21,205 bases of DNA from a virus. Shown here in pieces: positions 11,310-20,032 of this stretch; positions within the stretch are counted from its first letter, which is position 1; each line of letters opens with the position of its first letter. The position numbers and the translations under genes are program-made. The stretch lies in the IMG/VR virus record IMGVR_UViG_3300008110_000503, positions 1-21,205 of that record; one strand, 5' to 3'. The notes below the pieces were generated by a model that did not search any database, had not been told where the DNA came from, and saw only the letters and a list, made by a program, of their open reading frames with translations.

Positions 11310-13426
11310 TATCGTCCCTCCACGTCTCGCCTGACCATCTCCTGTTTAAGTTCTTCCGCGAAGGCGGCCATGTCAGGGTCATCTGTATCGCTCGCAATGG
11401 TAGACAGCGCACCGATAACACCTGATGCTCTGGAAATTGGTTTATCGATATTTCCTGCCAACCATTCAACAAATTTAGGATTTGTATAAAGTCTTGCGGC
11501 CTGCCTTGCCCCAACAAGAGTACCAATTACACCACTGGCAAAGCCAAACTTGCCTGCTGCTACACCACCCCCAACGGCCATTGCAGAACCAATAGCTCCG
11601 CCAGCAGCCGCCGTACCCGGAGGATTGGCGAGAACCTGAGAAGCCTTGTCGATCTTGTCTGCGACAGTCGCAATCTTCTGTAAATCCTGCTGGAACTTGC
11701 TGCCAAAGCGACCGAACAGCACCTGCCTAGATGCCTTGTCTAGCTTATTATAATTAGTAAGGAAAGTTCGGCTGCTGAATAATTCGCCGGTTTCGTCTTG
11801 CATCCCCGGAGCAACTCGACCCATGCGATTGACGAAGGCGGAAACCACGGCCTTTTGGTCATCCTTCGGAATTGAGCGCAGCATCGCGGTAAGTTTTGTC
11901 GGGCCTTCGGCAGCATTGCTAAGGATATTGCGATAAATTTCGTCCGGGTTGTTACGGCTAAGGGTATCCTGAACCATATCCATTCGGTCGTGAAATGCGC
12001 GGGTAAAGTTATTTGCCCTATCAAATGCTTGCTTTGTTTTATCGAAGCCAGAAACGGCCGAATCAAAGTCTTCCGAAAGCGCCTTGTATAGCGCCTTAAC
12101 CTGCGCCCGGGGAAAATCTGGCGTGAGATCAACGTTTGAAAGTTTCTCTCCGGCCCAAGCCCTAAGATCGCGCATGGTCGAAAGAGGTATTTCGCCCAGC
12201 TCGTTTTTCCCGCCTGCAATCGCGTCTTGTATCGACATTAACTGCTTATTGCCAAGCTCGGTCCTAAGCTCTGGTGTATCCCTAAATCTTTGAAGCACGT
12301 CATCAAGTGCTTGCTGCGTGCGAGTAGGTTGTATGCGCACAAGAGCCGGAGGTATTAGTGAATCTGCCTTATCGTAAAGCGCCTTTTGAGTAGCCCTTGC
12401 GCGTGGCACAAAAACCTCCGTGAATCCCTTCTTGGCTCCACGACCAACAATATAAGGCTCTTTAACCCTTGAGATTTGACCGCGAAGTTCTTGCACCCTT
12501 TCACCAATTTCCTGTTGTTGCGTGAATGCTTTTTCACGCATTGTAGCGAATGCGCTTGGGAATCTTCCTGCGGTGCTTTCAAGTTGTTGGATGTTTGCGG
12601 AACCTGTCATTTGACCAACAGAAGGAGTAGTCCCTGCCGCCCTGAATTCGCCAAGAGTTTTCGCGAGTTCCTCCTGAGACTTGCCGCCCCTAAATAATCT
12701 GATCGTTGCGGCCCGAGTAGGCTCTGTTGCACCGGCCAAAGATATCGCCGGAACAAGCGACTTGCTAACGCCAAATTCTGCGGCTTTTCTGCCAACTTCC
12801 GCCATGCGTGCGGCCGATCCCGGGGCTAATCCTCCTGCAAGTGTCGCAACCGTCTGCCCAACAGGACCGGCGCCCTGCTCTTCCGCAATCGCTCCTGCGG
12901 CTGCTCCCGAAGCAGCCGAAGCGCCCTGAACTACCGGAGAACGGGCAAGCTCCTGACCAACTGCACGAAGAGCGGGGCTTTTAGCTGCTGCTGTAAGCAT
13001 GCGTCCAGCCTGTACCCCCGGGATGGCTGCGGTCGCACCCTGAATTACCCTTTCCTGCAAGCGCTCTGCGCCAGTTTCAGGCTTAGGCAATCCAATAGCG
13101 TTTTTAGCTTCTTCCAGAATATCGTTAACGCTTCTTGCGTTTGGATCTCCGCTAAGAGCCTTGTAAATTTCTGATCCAATGTTTGTGATGAGACCCGCAA
13201 CTCCACCCGCCTGTGCGCCAGCACCCGGCGCACGCATCGGAAGACCTGCAAGCGCACCGGCCGCCATCCCGACAGTTTCAGGGGTTGCGGCAGCCCTTCC
13301 AATCAGGGCCAATTCCCTGCCTACGGTTTGCGCAAAAGAACGATCCTTTTGGCCGTCGATCGGCTCAGATCCGGCCTTGGATTCCCTTAACTTAATCTCT
13401 TCTTCGCTTAGTGGTTTAAACGCCAT
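11309..13426 (-). CDS. Large internal virion/DNA ejection protein, 705 aa
   Basis: Location next to a muralytic enzyme and behind the tail genes, and composition, suggest an ejected internal core protein (the role of T7 gp14-gp16, P22 gp7/16/20). Gly/Ala-rich, non-polar segments occur at roughly 50-80 and 155-210, and the longest at 601-645 (GTAAAGGAIGSAMAVGGG and onward), which could insert in a membrane. Between them is a long, charged, mostly helical middle (about 220-600), with coiled-coil-like stretches such as QQQEIGERVQELRGQI. There is no clear enzymatic motif. Starts with GGAGCCGTAAG before ATG, just 1 nt after the preceding stop. Confidence 0.65.
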   Translation of the reverse strand: MAFKPLSEEEIKLRESKAGSEPIDGQKDRSFAQTVGRELALIGRAAATPETVGMAAGALAGLPMRAPGAGAQAGGVAGLITNIGSEIYKALSGDPNARSVNDILEEAKNAIGLPKPETGAERLQERVIQGATAAIPGVQAGRMLTAAAKSPALRAVGQELARSPVVQGASAASGAAAGAIAEEQGAGPVGQTVATLAGGLAPGSAARMAEVGRKAAEFGVSKSLVPAISLAGATEPTRAATIRLFRGGKSQEELAKTLGEFRAAGTTPSVGQMTGSANIQQLESTAGRFPSAFATMREKAFTQQQEIGERVQELRGQISRVKEPYIVGRGAKKGFTEVFVPRARATQKALYDKADSLIPPALVRIQPTRTQQALDDVLQRFRDTPELRTELGNKQLMSIQDAIAGGKNELGEIPLSTMRDLRAWAGEKLSNVDLTPDFPRAQVKALYKALSEDFDSAVSGFDKTKQAFDRANNFTRAFHDRMDMVQDTLSRNNPDEIYRNILSNAAEGPTKLTAMLRSIPKDDQKAVVSAFVNRMGRVAPGMQDETGELFSSRTFLTNYNKLDKASRQVLFGRFGSKFQQDLQKIATVADKIDKASQVLANPPGTAAAGGAIGSAMAVGGGVAAGKFGFASGVIGTLVGARQAARLYTNPKFVEWLAGNIDKPISRASGVIGALSTIASDTDDPDMAAFAEELKQEMVRRDVEGR

Positions 13427-13427
13427 C

Positions 13428-14699
13428 TTACGGCTCCAGTGTTCCCATTACTCCACCGATATTAACCAAATCACCGTCTTTGTATCCGGCCGCTCTGGCT
13501 GCCTCTTCGCTATCAAATGATGGCATTGCAGGCGCACGTCTTGTTTCGCCGGCGGCCTCTGGGGCGGCAAGAGTTATTTTCGGTCCGGCAACGTCGATAT
13601 CTTCTGGGTCGGAGTATGCGTCAAACACTGGTTGCAGGCTGTTTACATTAAATCCAGCAGCCCTTGCCCTTGTGGTAAAGTCGCGCTTTACAACTCGGCT
13701 AAGTTCGATAAGCCTGTCTCTTGAGGCAAAGTTAATAAAGTCGGTCGGGTTGGCAACGGCTGCCTGCAAGAATTCGCGCTCTGCATCGCTCAACTGACCG
13801 CCACCGGTAAGAGGAACGCGCAAGCTTGCGACGAGAGGAGTTCTGATCAGATCAGCGCGACGCTGTACGCGCAACAATGCTTGGCCCTGAAGATTGGACG
13901 GAAGTTCTCGCTTGATCCTGTCGGCTTCATCTCCAAGCGCAAGCAGGGCGTTGATTTGGCTTACCGAGTTAACCATCCCTGCGGTTCTTTCGCGCATGTC
14001 CTTTGCGATTGCCGTGTCTGGCGCGAATCCATCTAGCCCACGAACCTTTAGCGTATTATCAAGCTCGCGCTTGGTTTGGAGGTTAAACCAAGGCTTGATT
14101 TCCTTGGCGGCCGCCGCCTTGGCAGAAGCCTCTTCCGGCGTGCGCGAATTCTTAATGTCCGCGTCAAGGTCGCCAAGCAACTTGGTCGTCTCCTGATAAC
14201 GCCTTTTGGCTACCGAGGTTGTATCGCTTGCCGGAGCGGAGCCGTAGAATTCCCCAAGATTAACCGATCCCTCAAGACCCTCGCGCTGCTTGCGAATTGC
14301 CTCAAGCTCGCCGCCAATACGCGCCACACGGGCGCGGGCTAAATCCTGCTGTTCGAGCAACTGTTGCCCGGTTGAGATCGCAAGATCCTCCGGCATGACC
14401 GGGCCAGCAGAACCGGCCGGTAACGGAGTTGCAGCAGCCCGAACATTGGCAGCGCGTGTTCCTAGCCTTTCGGCCAGACCGCGCTGCGATGCCAAATCCT
14501 GCTCAACTTCCAAAGACCTTTGCGCAAGCTCGCCTGCGCGTTGGATTTGATACTCGGGGTCTTTGCGACGCGCCTCCATAAGATTAAGCGCAGCCTGCTC
14601 CCTTTCGAGCATGTCTTTTTCTAGCTCTGCCTGCTTCCTAGCCTTATACGCGTCGCTCTCGTAGAGCGTAATGGGTCCGTATGAGATTCTGTCGGCCAT
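13428..14699 (-). CDS. Coiled-coil internal virion protein, 423 aa
   Basis: Mostly helical and charged. Residues about 12-170 are rich in Glu, Arg and Ala with several coiled-coil segments (ELEKDMLEREQAALNLMEAR; ARIGGELEAIRKQREGLEG). Residues about 300-345 contain GGGQLSDAEREFLQAAV, a segment that occurs in several phage structural proteins. A small C-terminal module, SFDSEEAARAAGYKDGDLVNIGG, is a common phage end motif (strand, helix, GD, strand). Synteny between the tail proteins and the 705-aa protein suggests a virion structural or ejection role, but no named family is visible. Ribosome-binding site is weak (AAGATG about 11 nt upstream). Confidence 0.6.
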   Translation of the reverse strand: MADRISYGPITLYESDAYKARKQAELEKDMLEREQAALNLMEARRKDPEYQIQRAGELAQRSLEVEQDLASQRGLAERLGTRAANVRAAATPLPAGSAGPVMPEDLAISTGQQLLEQQDLARARVARIGGELEAIRKQREGLEGSVNLGEFYGSAPASDTTSVAKRRYQETTKLLGDLDADIKNSRTPEEASAKAAAAKEIKPWFNLQTKRELDNTLKVRGLDGFAPDTAIAKDMRERTAGMVNSVSQINALLALGDEADRIKRELPSNLQGQALLRVQRRADLIRTPLVASLRVPLTGGGQLSDAEREFLQAAVANPTDFINFASRDRLIELSRVVKRDFTTRARAAGFNVNSLQPVFDAYSDPEDIDVAGPKITLAAPEAAGETRRAPAMPSFDSEEAARAAGYKDGDLVNIGGVMGTLEP

Positions 14700-14703
14700 G
14701 ATA

Positions 14704-16281
14704 TTAGGACATCTTGAACGGCGTCAGCATGCTACCAATACCAGAAGCAACCTGCCCGAAGGCTTGGAACGGACTTGTGTAGGTGCTGGCAATCGCACCG
14801 ACCTGAGATCCATACATGCTCGCTTGCGCATTCTGCATCGTGTTATAGATGCTGGCCGCATTGCCAGCAAGCTGAACCGGAATCTCAGGGCTTGCGGTCT
14901 GATAGAACGGAACCTGATTGGCCTGCACGTTGAACTGCCCGGGTTGGGCCACGTTTGCGTTGATATAGTTCTGGAACTGCGCCTGTTGTTGGCCGATGCG
15001 CTGCTGGGCGAGGTTTGCCAAGCTTGGGCCACCCGCCAAGAAGCCGGAAGCAGCGCCAAGACGTTCGCGGGTGAGAGCATCGCGGAAGGCAAGATCGCGT
15101 TGCAAAGCGCCTCCGGTCGTTTCGCCGGAAGCTAAGAACTGCTGCGCCGCCCCGTAACGCGCAAGCTTGCGTTGTTCCCCGGCGGCACCCAACTGCGCCG
15201 CTTCCTGCACTGCCGGTCCAAGGCCGAAGATGTTGCCACGGGCGGTCTGGGCGGCACGCACGGCCTGTTCGTATCCACGCCTTTCCTCGGCTCCCAAGGT
15301 CGAGCCAAGGCGAAGCTGGTTAAGTGCTTCCTGCTCGATAGTGTTGCGTAGTTGCTCGGTCTGCGGAGTCGTCGTCGCAGGCAACTCTTCCGTCGCAAGC
15401 TGACGATAGCGTTGTCCGAGACCAACTGCGGTCTTGTAGGATTCTGGGTCGATTTGCCTGAGTTGTTCGCCAGCGCGCTCTTCGGGCAGCTTGACAAATT
15501 CGCGGAAGGACGTGATTTCTTTCAGGCCATCTTCGCTATCAGCGGTGATAGGCTTGTAATTCTTTACCTGCTCGCTCGCCTTGGTAACCGCACCCTGCAC
15601 GCTGGCAAGGTCTGATTTTAACTGGTCGATGGAAACCTTGGCGGACGTACGTCGAGGATCGCCTGACGGCAAACCAGCCAGCAATTCTTCTGAGGCCGCA
15701 AGCCGACTTTGAATGCCGGCGATCTGGGCGGTTCCGTCTTCGACAATGCGGTTCAGCCGGCCGAGGCGGGTAGAATTGTAGTCGTCCAAAATCTGTTGGT
15801 CGGAGACTTGGAAGTTAAGTTTCGTTCCAAGATCGGAAGCGCCGTAGTTCCTGCCAGAGCTAAGTTGAGTAAGTGCTTGGTTCAAGTCTGTTCCTCCACC
15901 GCGACGCACCCCTCCGGTAAGGCCAGCGATTTGGTCTGCAAGTGTATTATACTGCCCCTCTCGGTTTGCGAGATCCGCCAGCTGTTGTTCGTAAGTTTCC
16001 CTTAATTTTGCACTCTGCTGGTTTTGTTGTTTTGATGCAGCATTCTGTGCCTCTAAAAGCGTCTTAAATACATTATCGCCCTTAACGGCTTTTTTGTATG
16101 CATTTACGGAAGGAGTTGATGCCGCATAGCCAAGAGTATAATTTCTTGACCCTCCGTTTCGCTCTGGAGGGGTTATAGTCTCAACCGTTCCATCGTCGTT
16201 TAATTTATATCTTACAAGAGAGTTCATGGCGTTTATCTCTCGCTCTCTTGGCGTGGGACCGTATTTGCCTATCGCTGCCAT
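14704..16281 (-). CDS. Internal virion protein, Gln/Ala-rich, 525 aa
   Basis: A long low-complexity helical protein: Gln, Ala, Ser and Leu dominate. Coiled-coil stretches appear about 75-125 (QQNQQSAKLRETYEQQLADL) and 185-250. The C-terminal 130 residues (FLAGGPSLANLAQQRIGQQQ and onward) are Gln/Gly/Ala-rich, with NAASIYNTMQNAQASMYGSQ, and look like scaffold or ejection-type protein. Position in the tail-to-lysozyme stretch and lack of domain motifs suggest a structural role. Start chosen at MAAIGKYG, 1 nt after the preceding stop codon and preceded by AGGGCGAGATTTAGT. Confidence 0.6.
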   Translation of the reverse strand: MAAIGKYGPTPREREINAMNSLVRYKLNDDGTVETITPPERNGGSRNYTLGYAASTPSVNAYKKAVKGDNVFKTLLEAQNAASKQQNQQSAKLRETYEQQLADLANREGQYNTLADQIAGLTGGVRRGGGTDLNQALTQLSSGRNYGASDLGTKLNFQVSDQQILDDYNSTRLGRLNRIVEDGTAQIAGIQSRLAASEELLAGLPSGDPRRTSAKVSIDQLKSDLASVQGAVTKASEQVKNYKPITADSEDGLKEITSFREFVKLPEERAGEQLRQIDPESYKTAVGLGQRYRQLATEELPATTTPQTEQLRNTIEQEALNQLRLGSTLGAEERRGYEQAVRAAQTARGNIFGLGPAVQEAAQLGAAGEQRKLARYGAAQQFLASGETTGGALQRDLAFRDALTRERLGAASGFLAGGPSLANLAQQRIGQQQAQFQNYINANVAQPGQFNVQANQVPFYQTASPEIPVQLAGNAASIYNTMQNAQASMYGSQVGAIASTYTSPFQAFGQVASGIGSMLTPFKMS

Positions 16282-16282
16282 A

Positions 16283-16837
16283 CTAAATCTCGCCCTTCTT
16301 GTATTTTTCCGTGGTAATCTTCTTCGCCGCCTCGTTCCTTGCGATCACATCTTCAATATTCGTGCTGAACGCAGGCGCTCCGATGGCAGGAGTAATTCCC
16401 GGTGTGTAGCTCGCGGCAGGAACCCCTCCACCGCCCATCATAACCTGCGGTTCGACGCTTCCGTACGGAGTAGATCCATAGAGACGCTCGAACTGGCGGG
16501 TGTACTGATCGCCAAGCGCACGGTTCAGTGCAAAAGCCTGCGGGCTATATTCGTACTGCCGGCGAAGTGATTCAAGCGTACGCTGCGGTCCGTACTGGCG
16601 CTCGATTTGTAAGCCAGCCTGCACCTGAGCCAACTGGTCGGATGCCTGCAATTGACGCTCTAGCTGGCGTTGCTCGGGCTGGTACTTGATCCGAAGCGCA
16701 TTTTCCAAGGCAGCGATGTCCGGCGCCTTTTCAATGTAGGTTTCGAGCGAGGAACGATAAAATAGCGCATTAGCCTGCGCCGACTTCATGGGGTCGGGAG
16801 GGGGAGGAGGCGCCGGGATGGATGGTCCGCCGCCCAT
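16283..16837 (-). CDS. Proline-rich-start virion protein, 184 aa
   Basis: Opens MGGGPSIPAPPPPPDPMKSA, a short Gly/Pro segment seen at the N-terminus of many phage virion-associated proteins, then a long helical region (30-120) rich in Gln, Arg and Leu (KYQPEQRQLERQLQASDQLA) and a Gly/Pro/Ala C-terminus. Likely a tail or internal core component acting with the 525-aa protein just downstream. The ATG overlaps the previous stop as TAATG. No catalytic motif. Confidence 0.6.
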   Translation of the reverse strand: MGGGPSIPAPPPPPDPMKSAQANALFYRSSLETYIEKAPDIAALENALRIKYQPEQRQLERQLQASDQLAQVQAGLQIERQYGPQRTLESLRRQYEYSPQAFALNRALGDQYTRQFERLYGSTPYGSVEPQVMMGGGGVPAASYTPGITPAIGAPAFSTNIEDVIARNEAAKKITTEKYKKGEI

Positions 16838-17226
16838 TAGCTTAGTGCCTTTCGCATAAAATTGTAGTAGTCGTACTCCTTGTATGTACCGTTGCGCTTA
16901 AAGGTGATCCTCCTGCGCGGACCGAATCTATCCCAAAGTATACTCAGCAGGCATTTGAGAGCCTTGCGGCTCAGGGGGTTAGTTTTACCATCAATTGAGC
17001 ATACGGTCAAGTCAACGAATACACTCTCTCCCGCTTCGTCATGTTCATAAGGCTCAGGGGCTTCCATGCCCTTAATGCACCTAGCAATGGCTACCCCAGC
17101 CACCTCATCCCCATCCTTGGCTACACCTACCAAACCACGCTCGGAATGCCAGTTAAACCACTCCCTAAAGTTGGGCCACATTGACTCCGGCACGCCGGAA
17201 GCCTCGATAAACTCTACCGCCGTCAT
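16837..17226 (-). CDS. GNAT-like acyltransferase fold protein, 129 aa
   Basis: Resembles the small GNAT-like acyltransferase proteins often found within phage tail operons. Visible: GLVGVAKDGDEVAGVAIARC (31-50) as strands, ESVFVDLTVC (67-76), a long helix LSRKALKCLLSILWDRFG (85-102), RITFKRNGTYKEYDYYNFM (106-124) as the C-terminal strand and tail. The acetyl-CoA binding motif (Q/RxxGxG/A) is not clear, so enzymatic activity is uncertain. A role in modifying a virion or host protein is possible. It overlaps the nozzle gene by ATGA and the 184-aa gene by TAATG. Confidence 0.5.
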   Translation of the reverse strand: MTAVEFIEASGVPESMWPNFREWFNWHSERGLVGVAKDGDEVAGVAIARCIKGMEAPEPYEHDEAGESVFVDLTVCSIDGKTNPLSRKALKCLLSILWDRFGPRRRITFKRNGTYKEYDYYNFMRKALS

Positions 17227-19076
17227 GAAATGTTCTTCTGAACCTCTATAGTGTCTGGGTTGGCCGCAGCCGTGATTTGGCGGATGGCGAGTTTATTTGC
17301 CGCGCTTGTAATCTTGATATTCAGAAGGCGCCATTTTTGGTATGCCCTGAGATCGCTGGCAATCCTCTTCTTTACCGAAGATGGCAACACTGCCGGCAAC
17401 TGGAACTCAAGCGTTAAGGCCGCGCTGGATGGGTTTAGATTTGGCTGAACATCAATATCGCCAACGTCTATATCCCGTTGAATGGAGATGGTCGTGTCGG
17501 TAGAAAATGAGTCGTCAAAAACCACCTCAAAGTGACTGCCGTGTTTCTCTGCAAACGGATCGCCAAAGTCGAAATCCTTCGTGCGGACATAGGACTGATA
17601 GCTGACTCCTGCATCCTGATAATCTGCGGAGGTGACTTGTGAAGGATTTTTATGACCGTTATATCTTAAAATCACACCATTTGTTGCCTTGCCTAAGGCA
17701 CGCACGCCCTCGCCGTCAAAGTTGCTCAGGGTAAACTGCATAACCTGCGGCGACCAAGTACCTTCGAAAGCGTTTAGAACCGTATTGTACACCAAAAGCG
17801 TATCGTTGTAGTCGTTGGCCTCGGTTGGAATAGCTAGGAAGTAGCGGTTGTCATAGAACAGGGCGGACGCAATCCCAATCTCCGCCGTGTTGATTGACTG
17901 AATGACATCCTTGACCACCTCGGAAATTGGCAAGCCAACCGAGGTGAAGTCGTCGGCAGCAGACCTTACCAGCGATCTAATTCCATCATCGGCAAGGAAA
18001 AAGATGTCGGAACTAACCTGTACGGCTGTCTGCTCGGCAACGCATCCAACATTGTTTGAGATAAGCTCAACCGTCCAATCCGCCCCGGATGTAGCATCCG
18101 GCGGGATTGTGACCTGAAAGATTCGGCGTTTCTTGAAAACAATGATTCGATTCTGGTAGTACTGGACAATGGCCGTGATTTCATCGCCATCGTCAGCGTT
18201 TACAATGATTGAGTTTGACGCATCCCAAATGGAGGCATCCAAAATATCGGAAGCGTAAAGCGTGTTTCTGTATGCGCCAGAACCAACCGCAAACAGGCGG
18301 TTGCCGGTATTAATAAGCAAACGCAAGTTTTGAGGTGGCGGACTAACCGTTGCCGTTGCCGTTGCCCCGGAGCCATCGCCCACGATTGTCACCGTGGGTG
18401 TTGCCGAGTACCCAGACCCACCGTCAACCACAACCACGCCGGTAACGGCTCCTCCGGCCACCGTGGTTGTCAGCGTTGGCAAAGATCCACCCCAGCTTGG
18501 CCCGGTCACAATGGCGGTTGCGCTTGTGTAGTTCGATCCTCCGGTCGTAACCGTAATCGCCCTTACTTTGCCACCCTGCCTCTGGGCAATCTGACCATCC
18601 CAATAGAACAGGTCGCCGTTGGCGTCGGCCATATACATCTTGTCATTGAACTGCGCCATCGAAATCTTAACGTCAATGTCTTCAGAAAACCCGTCCGCCC
18701 AAAATTGCACTTCGCTTCCAAAGGTGCGGTTGACCTGACTCCAAGTTTCGTCCGGCGGGTGCAGGTCGGCGTTGCCGTTGGAGTCAATCGTGTAAAGCCT
18801 GCCCTGCGTGATTGTGACAACCTGTTCGTACTGCGCCGTGTCAAAGAAGCGAAAGCCTCCAATTGAGCCAAGCTCGCTTGTGGCCGTGGAGCAAAACGCC
18901 TCTGCGCCCAAACGAGTTTCAAGACTACCCTTGGGCGACAGGGTCATGTTGTACATCTCCTGCACCTGATTGGCAGCAAGCAGGTCTGATTGCAGACCGC
19001 TGGCTTGACCACCCGCAAAACTGCGGATGCCGTCAAACGCCAATAGGTCGTCGAGGTTGTCCGAGTAGTATGGCAT
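17223..19076 (-). CDS. T7 gp12-like tail nozzle protein with inserted GSGY domain, 617 aa
   Basis: The length and the opening pattern (NMTLSPKGSLETRLGAEAF, 43-61) match podovirus tail tubular protein B, which forms the nozzle of the short tail as a ring of beta-propeller subunits. Propeller-like elements recur: MYMADANGDLFYWDGQ (147-162), NRIIVFKKRRIFQVTI, SSDIFFLADDGIRSL, NRYFLAIPTEANDYNDTLLVYN and NGVILRYNG. Residues about 170-246 interrupt the propeller with two beta-repeat units. It sits directly after the gp11-like adaptor, as in T7-like gene order. The start overlaps the adaptor stop as TAATG. Confidence 0.78.
   Translation of the reverse strand: MPYYSDNLDDLLAFDGIRSFAGGQASGLQSDLLAANQVQEMYNMTLSPKGSLETRLGAEAFCSTATSELGSIGGFRFFDTAQYEQVVTITQGRLYTIDSNGNADLHPPDETWSQVNRTFGSEVQFWADGFSEDIDVKISMAQFNDKMYMADANGDLFYWDGQIAQRQGGKVRAITVTTGGSNYTSATAIVTGPSWGGSLPTLTTTVAGGAVTGVVVVDGGSGYSATPTVTIVGDGSGATATATVSPPPQNLRLLINTGNRLFAVGSGAYRNTLYASDILDASIWDASNSIIVNADDGDEITAIVQYYQNRIIVFKKRRIFQVTIPPDATSGADWTVELISNNVGCVAEQTAVQVSSDIFFLADDGIRSLVRSAADDFTSVGLPISEVVKDVIQSINTAEIGIASALFYDNRYFLAIPTEANDYNDTLLVYNTVLNAFEGTWSPQVMQFTLSNFDGEGVRALGKATNGVILRYNGHKNPSQVTSADYQDAGVSYQSYVRTKDFDFGDPFAEKHGSHFEVVFDDSFSTDTTISIQRDIDVGDIDVQPNLNPSSAALTLEFQLPAVLPSSVKKRIASDLRAYQKWRLLNIKITSAANKLAIRQITAAANPDTIEVQKNIS
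18339..18569 (-). repeat. Two-unit GSGY beta-repeat domain inside the nozzle gene
   Basis: Two related units are visible in the translation: ITVTTGGSNYTSATAIVTGP and VVVVDGGSGYSATPTVTIVG, each strand-GG-S-x-Y-strand, spaced by a Gly/Thr-rich linker. Similar units occur in phage tail fibre and baseplate proteins. They interrupt the propeller between GQIAQRQGG and LRLLINTG, the two sides of which would join smoothly without them. Confidence 0.6.
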
Positions 19077-19774
19077 TAGGAGGACGAGATTTCCTCGATG
19101 GAAAGATCGCCCAAGCTTGACGGCGTTATCTGTTTGATCCCGCCAACCTGCGAAAGCTCGTAGTTAGCCATCGCCGCAAGATCGGCGTTGGCAGTCTGCA
19201 CAACGGTCTGGGCCTTGGCATACTGGCGCTCACGCTCCAGCGCGTCCGCATGGGTCAGGGAAAGAACGACCTGATGAACGTGCGGCAGGCGAAGCTCGTC
19301 GTCAAGCGCCTGAGTGGTCGGCGGAAAATCCACGACAATGTTTGTGCGGGTTAGGCATTTCAGCTTCTCCACCACGCGCAGGCTTATCGTCCCAGCAGTT
19401 TCCAATCGCGGATACAGATCAAGCTGTGCAATTCCGCTAGTATTTCTACCAGTAAAGTGATACAGCACCGGAGTACCCGTGCGGGTGTCTTCGAGCAGAT
19501 CAGCGTCTTGACTGATGATGGTGGCAAGGTCGATGGGTTCAACTTCGGATTGGTCATAGGATACGGAGAGCGGAGTCTCCACGTTGGTTCCAAGCGTGAT
19601 GGTACGGTTGGTTCCAACCGAATAGGTAGAACTTGTGACAGTCTCGCGCCACGGGGCAAAGTTCCAGACCCGGCGGTAAGCCAAGCTTGCGGCTTTCTGG
19701 AGGAAGGTCAGCGTTTCGGAGTCGGTCTTTCCGACCTTCTCACCGGCGTATTGGGCTATTTCAGACAGGGTCAT
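19076..19774 (-). CDS. T7 gp11-like head-tail adaptor protein (tail tubular protein A), 232 aa
   Basis: Length and content fit podovirus adaptor proteins. The N-terminal helix (MTLSEIAQYAGEKVG) and ASLAYRRVWNFAPWRET (29-45) are typical; then beta-rich segments VGTNRTITLG, TPVLYHFTGRN, QLDLYPRLETAG and SLRVVEKLK; the C-terminal helix LPHVHQVVLSLTHADALERE, and a tail of AKAQTVVQTANADLAAMANY. It links the portal ring to the nozzle. A GAGGAGCCAGTAA ribosome-binding site lies before the ATG. The gene precedes the nozzle gene, the same order as in T7. Confidence 0.78.
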   Translation of the reverse strand: MTLSEIAQYAGEKVGKTDSETLTFLQKAASLAYRRVWNFAPWRETVTSSTYSVGTNRTITLGTNVETPLSVSYDQSEVEPIDLATIISQDADLLEDTRTGTPVLYHFTGRNTSGIAQLDLYPRLETAGTISLRVVEKLKCLTRTNIVVDFPPTTQALDDELRLPHVHQVVLSLTHADALERERQYAKAQTVVQTANADLAAMANYELSQVGGIKQITPSSLGDLSIEEISSS

Positions 19775-20024
19775 TTACTGGCTCCTCGGGTTGCGGGATC
19801 GGCTCGGTGTTAAAACGCTCGTACACCTCGCCATCCACCTCCTCAGTATACGCGCCTGTGACCCTTTCGCCAGCGGGTACGCTGGCTGGGTGGTAGGGCT
19901 TGACCCCTATCTGGGCAAGCTGTTCCTTGCTCCAGCACCAGAAGATGCTGGCCGGATGGTTGACATCGCCGATGCGGATGCCTTGGGGTTGGCGGATGAT
20001 GTTATTGGTTGATGTGATCCACAT
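19761..20024 (-). CDS. Small tail-associated protein, 87 aa
   Basis: The N-terminal half (MWITSTNNIIRQPQGIRIGD then HPASIFWCWSKEQLAQIGV) matches the small phage proteins with a strand-rich segment giving x-YPA-x-W then xEELxxIGV, commonly encoded beside tail fibre genes. The C-terminal part is acidic and proline-rich (EPIPQPEEPVND). Role unknown to me; perhaps a fibre chaperone or adhesion accessory. A TAGGAGACCAT ribosome-binding site precedes the ATG and the gene overlaps the adaptor by 14 nt. Confidence 0.65.
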   Translation of the reverse strand: MWITSTNNIIRQPQGIRIGDVNHPASIFWCWSKEQLAQIGVKPYHPASVPAGERVTGAYTEEVDGEVYERFNTEPIPQPEEPVNDPV

Positions 20025-20032
20025 ATGGTCTC

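Noticed and set aside
11740-12219. 159-aa minus-strand frame inside the 705-aa gene
   Set aside because: Alternative frame of a well-supported gene; no start signal.
18330-18866. 178-aa plus-strand open frame
   Set aside because: Antisense to the nozzle gene including its Gly/Thr-rich insert; Arg/Cys/His-rich translation.
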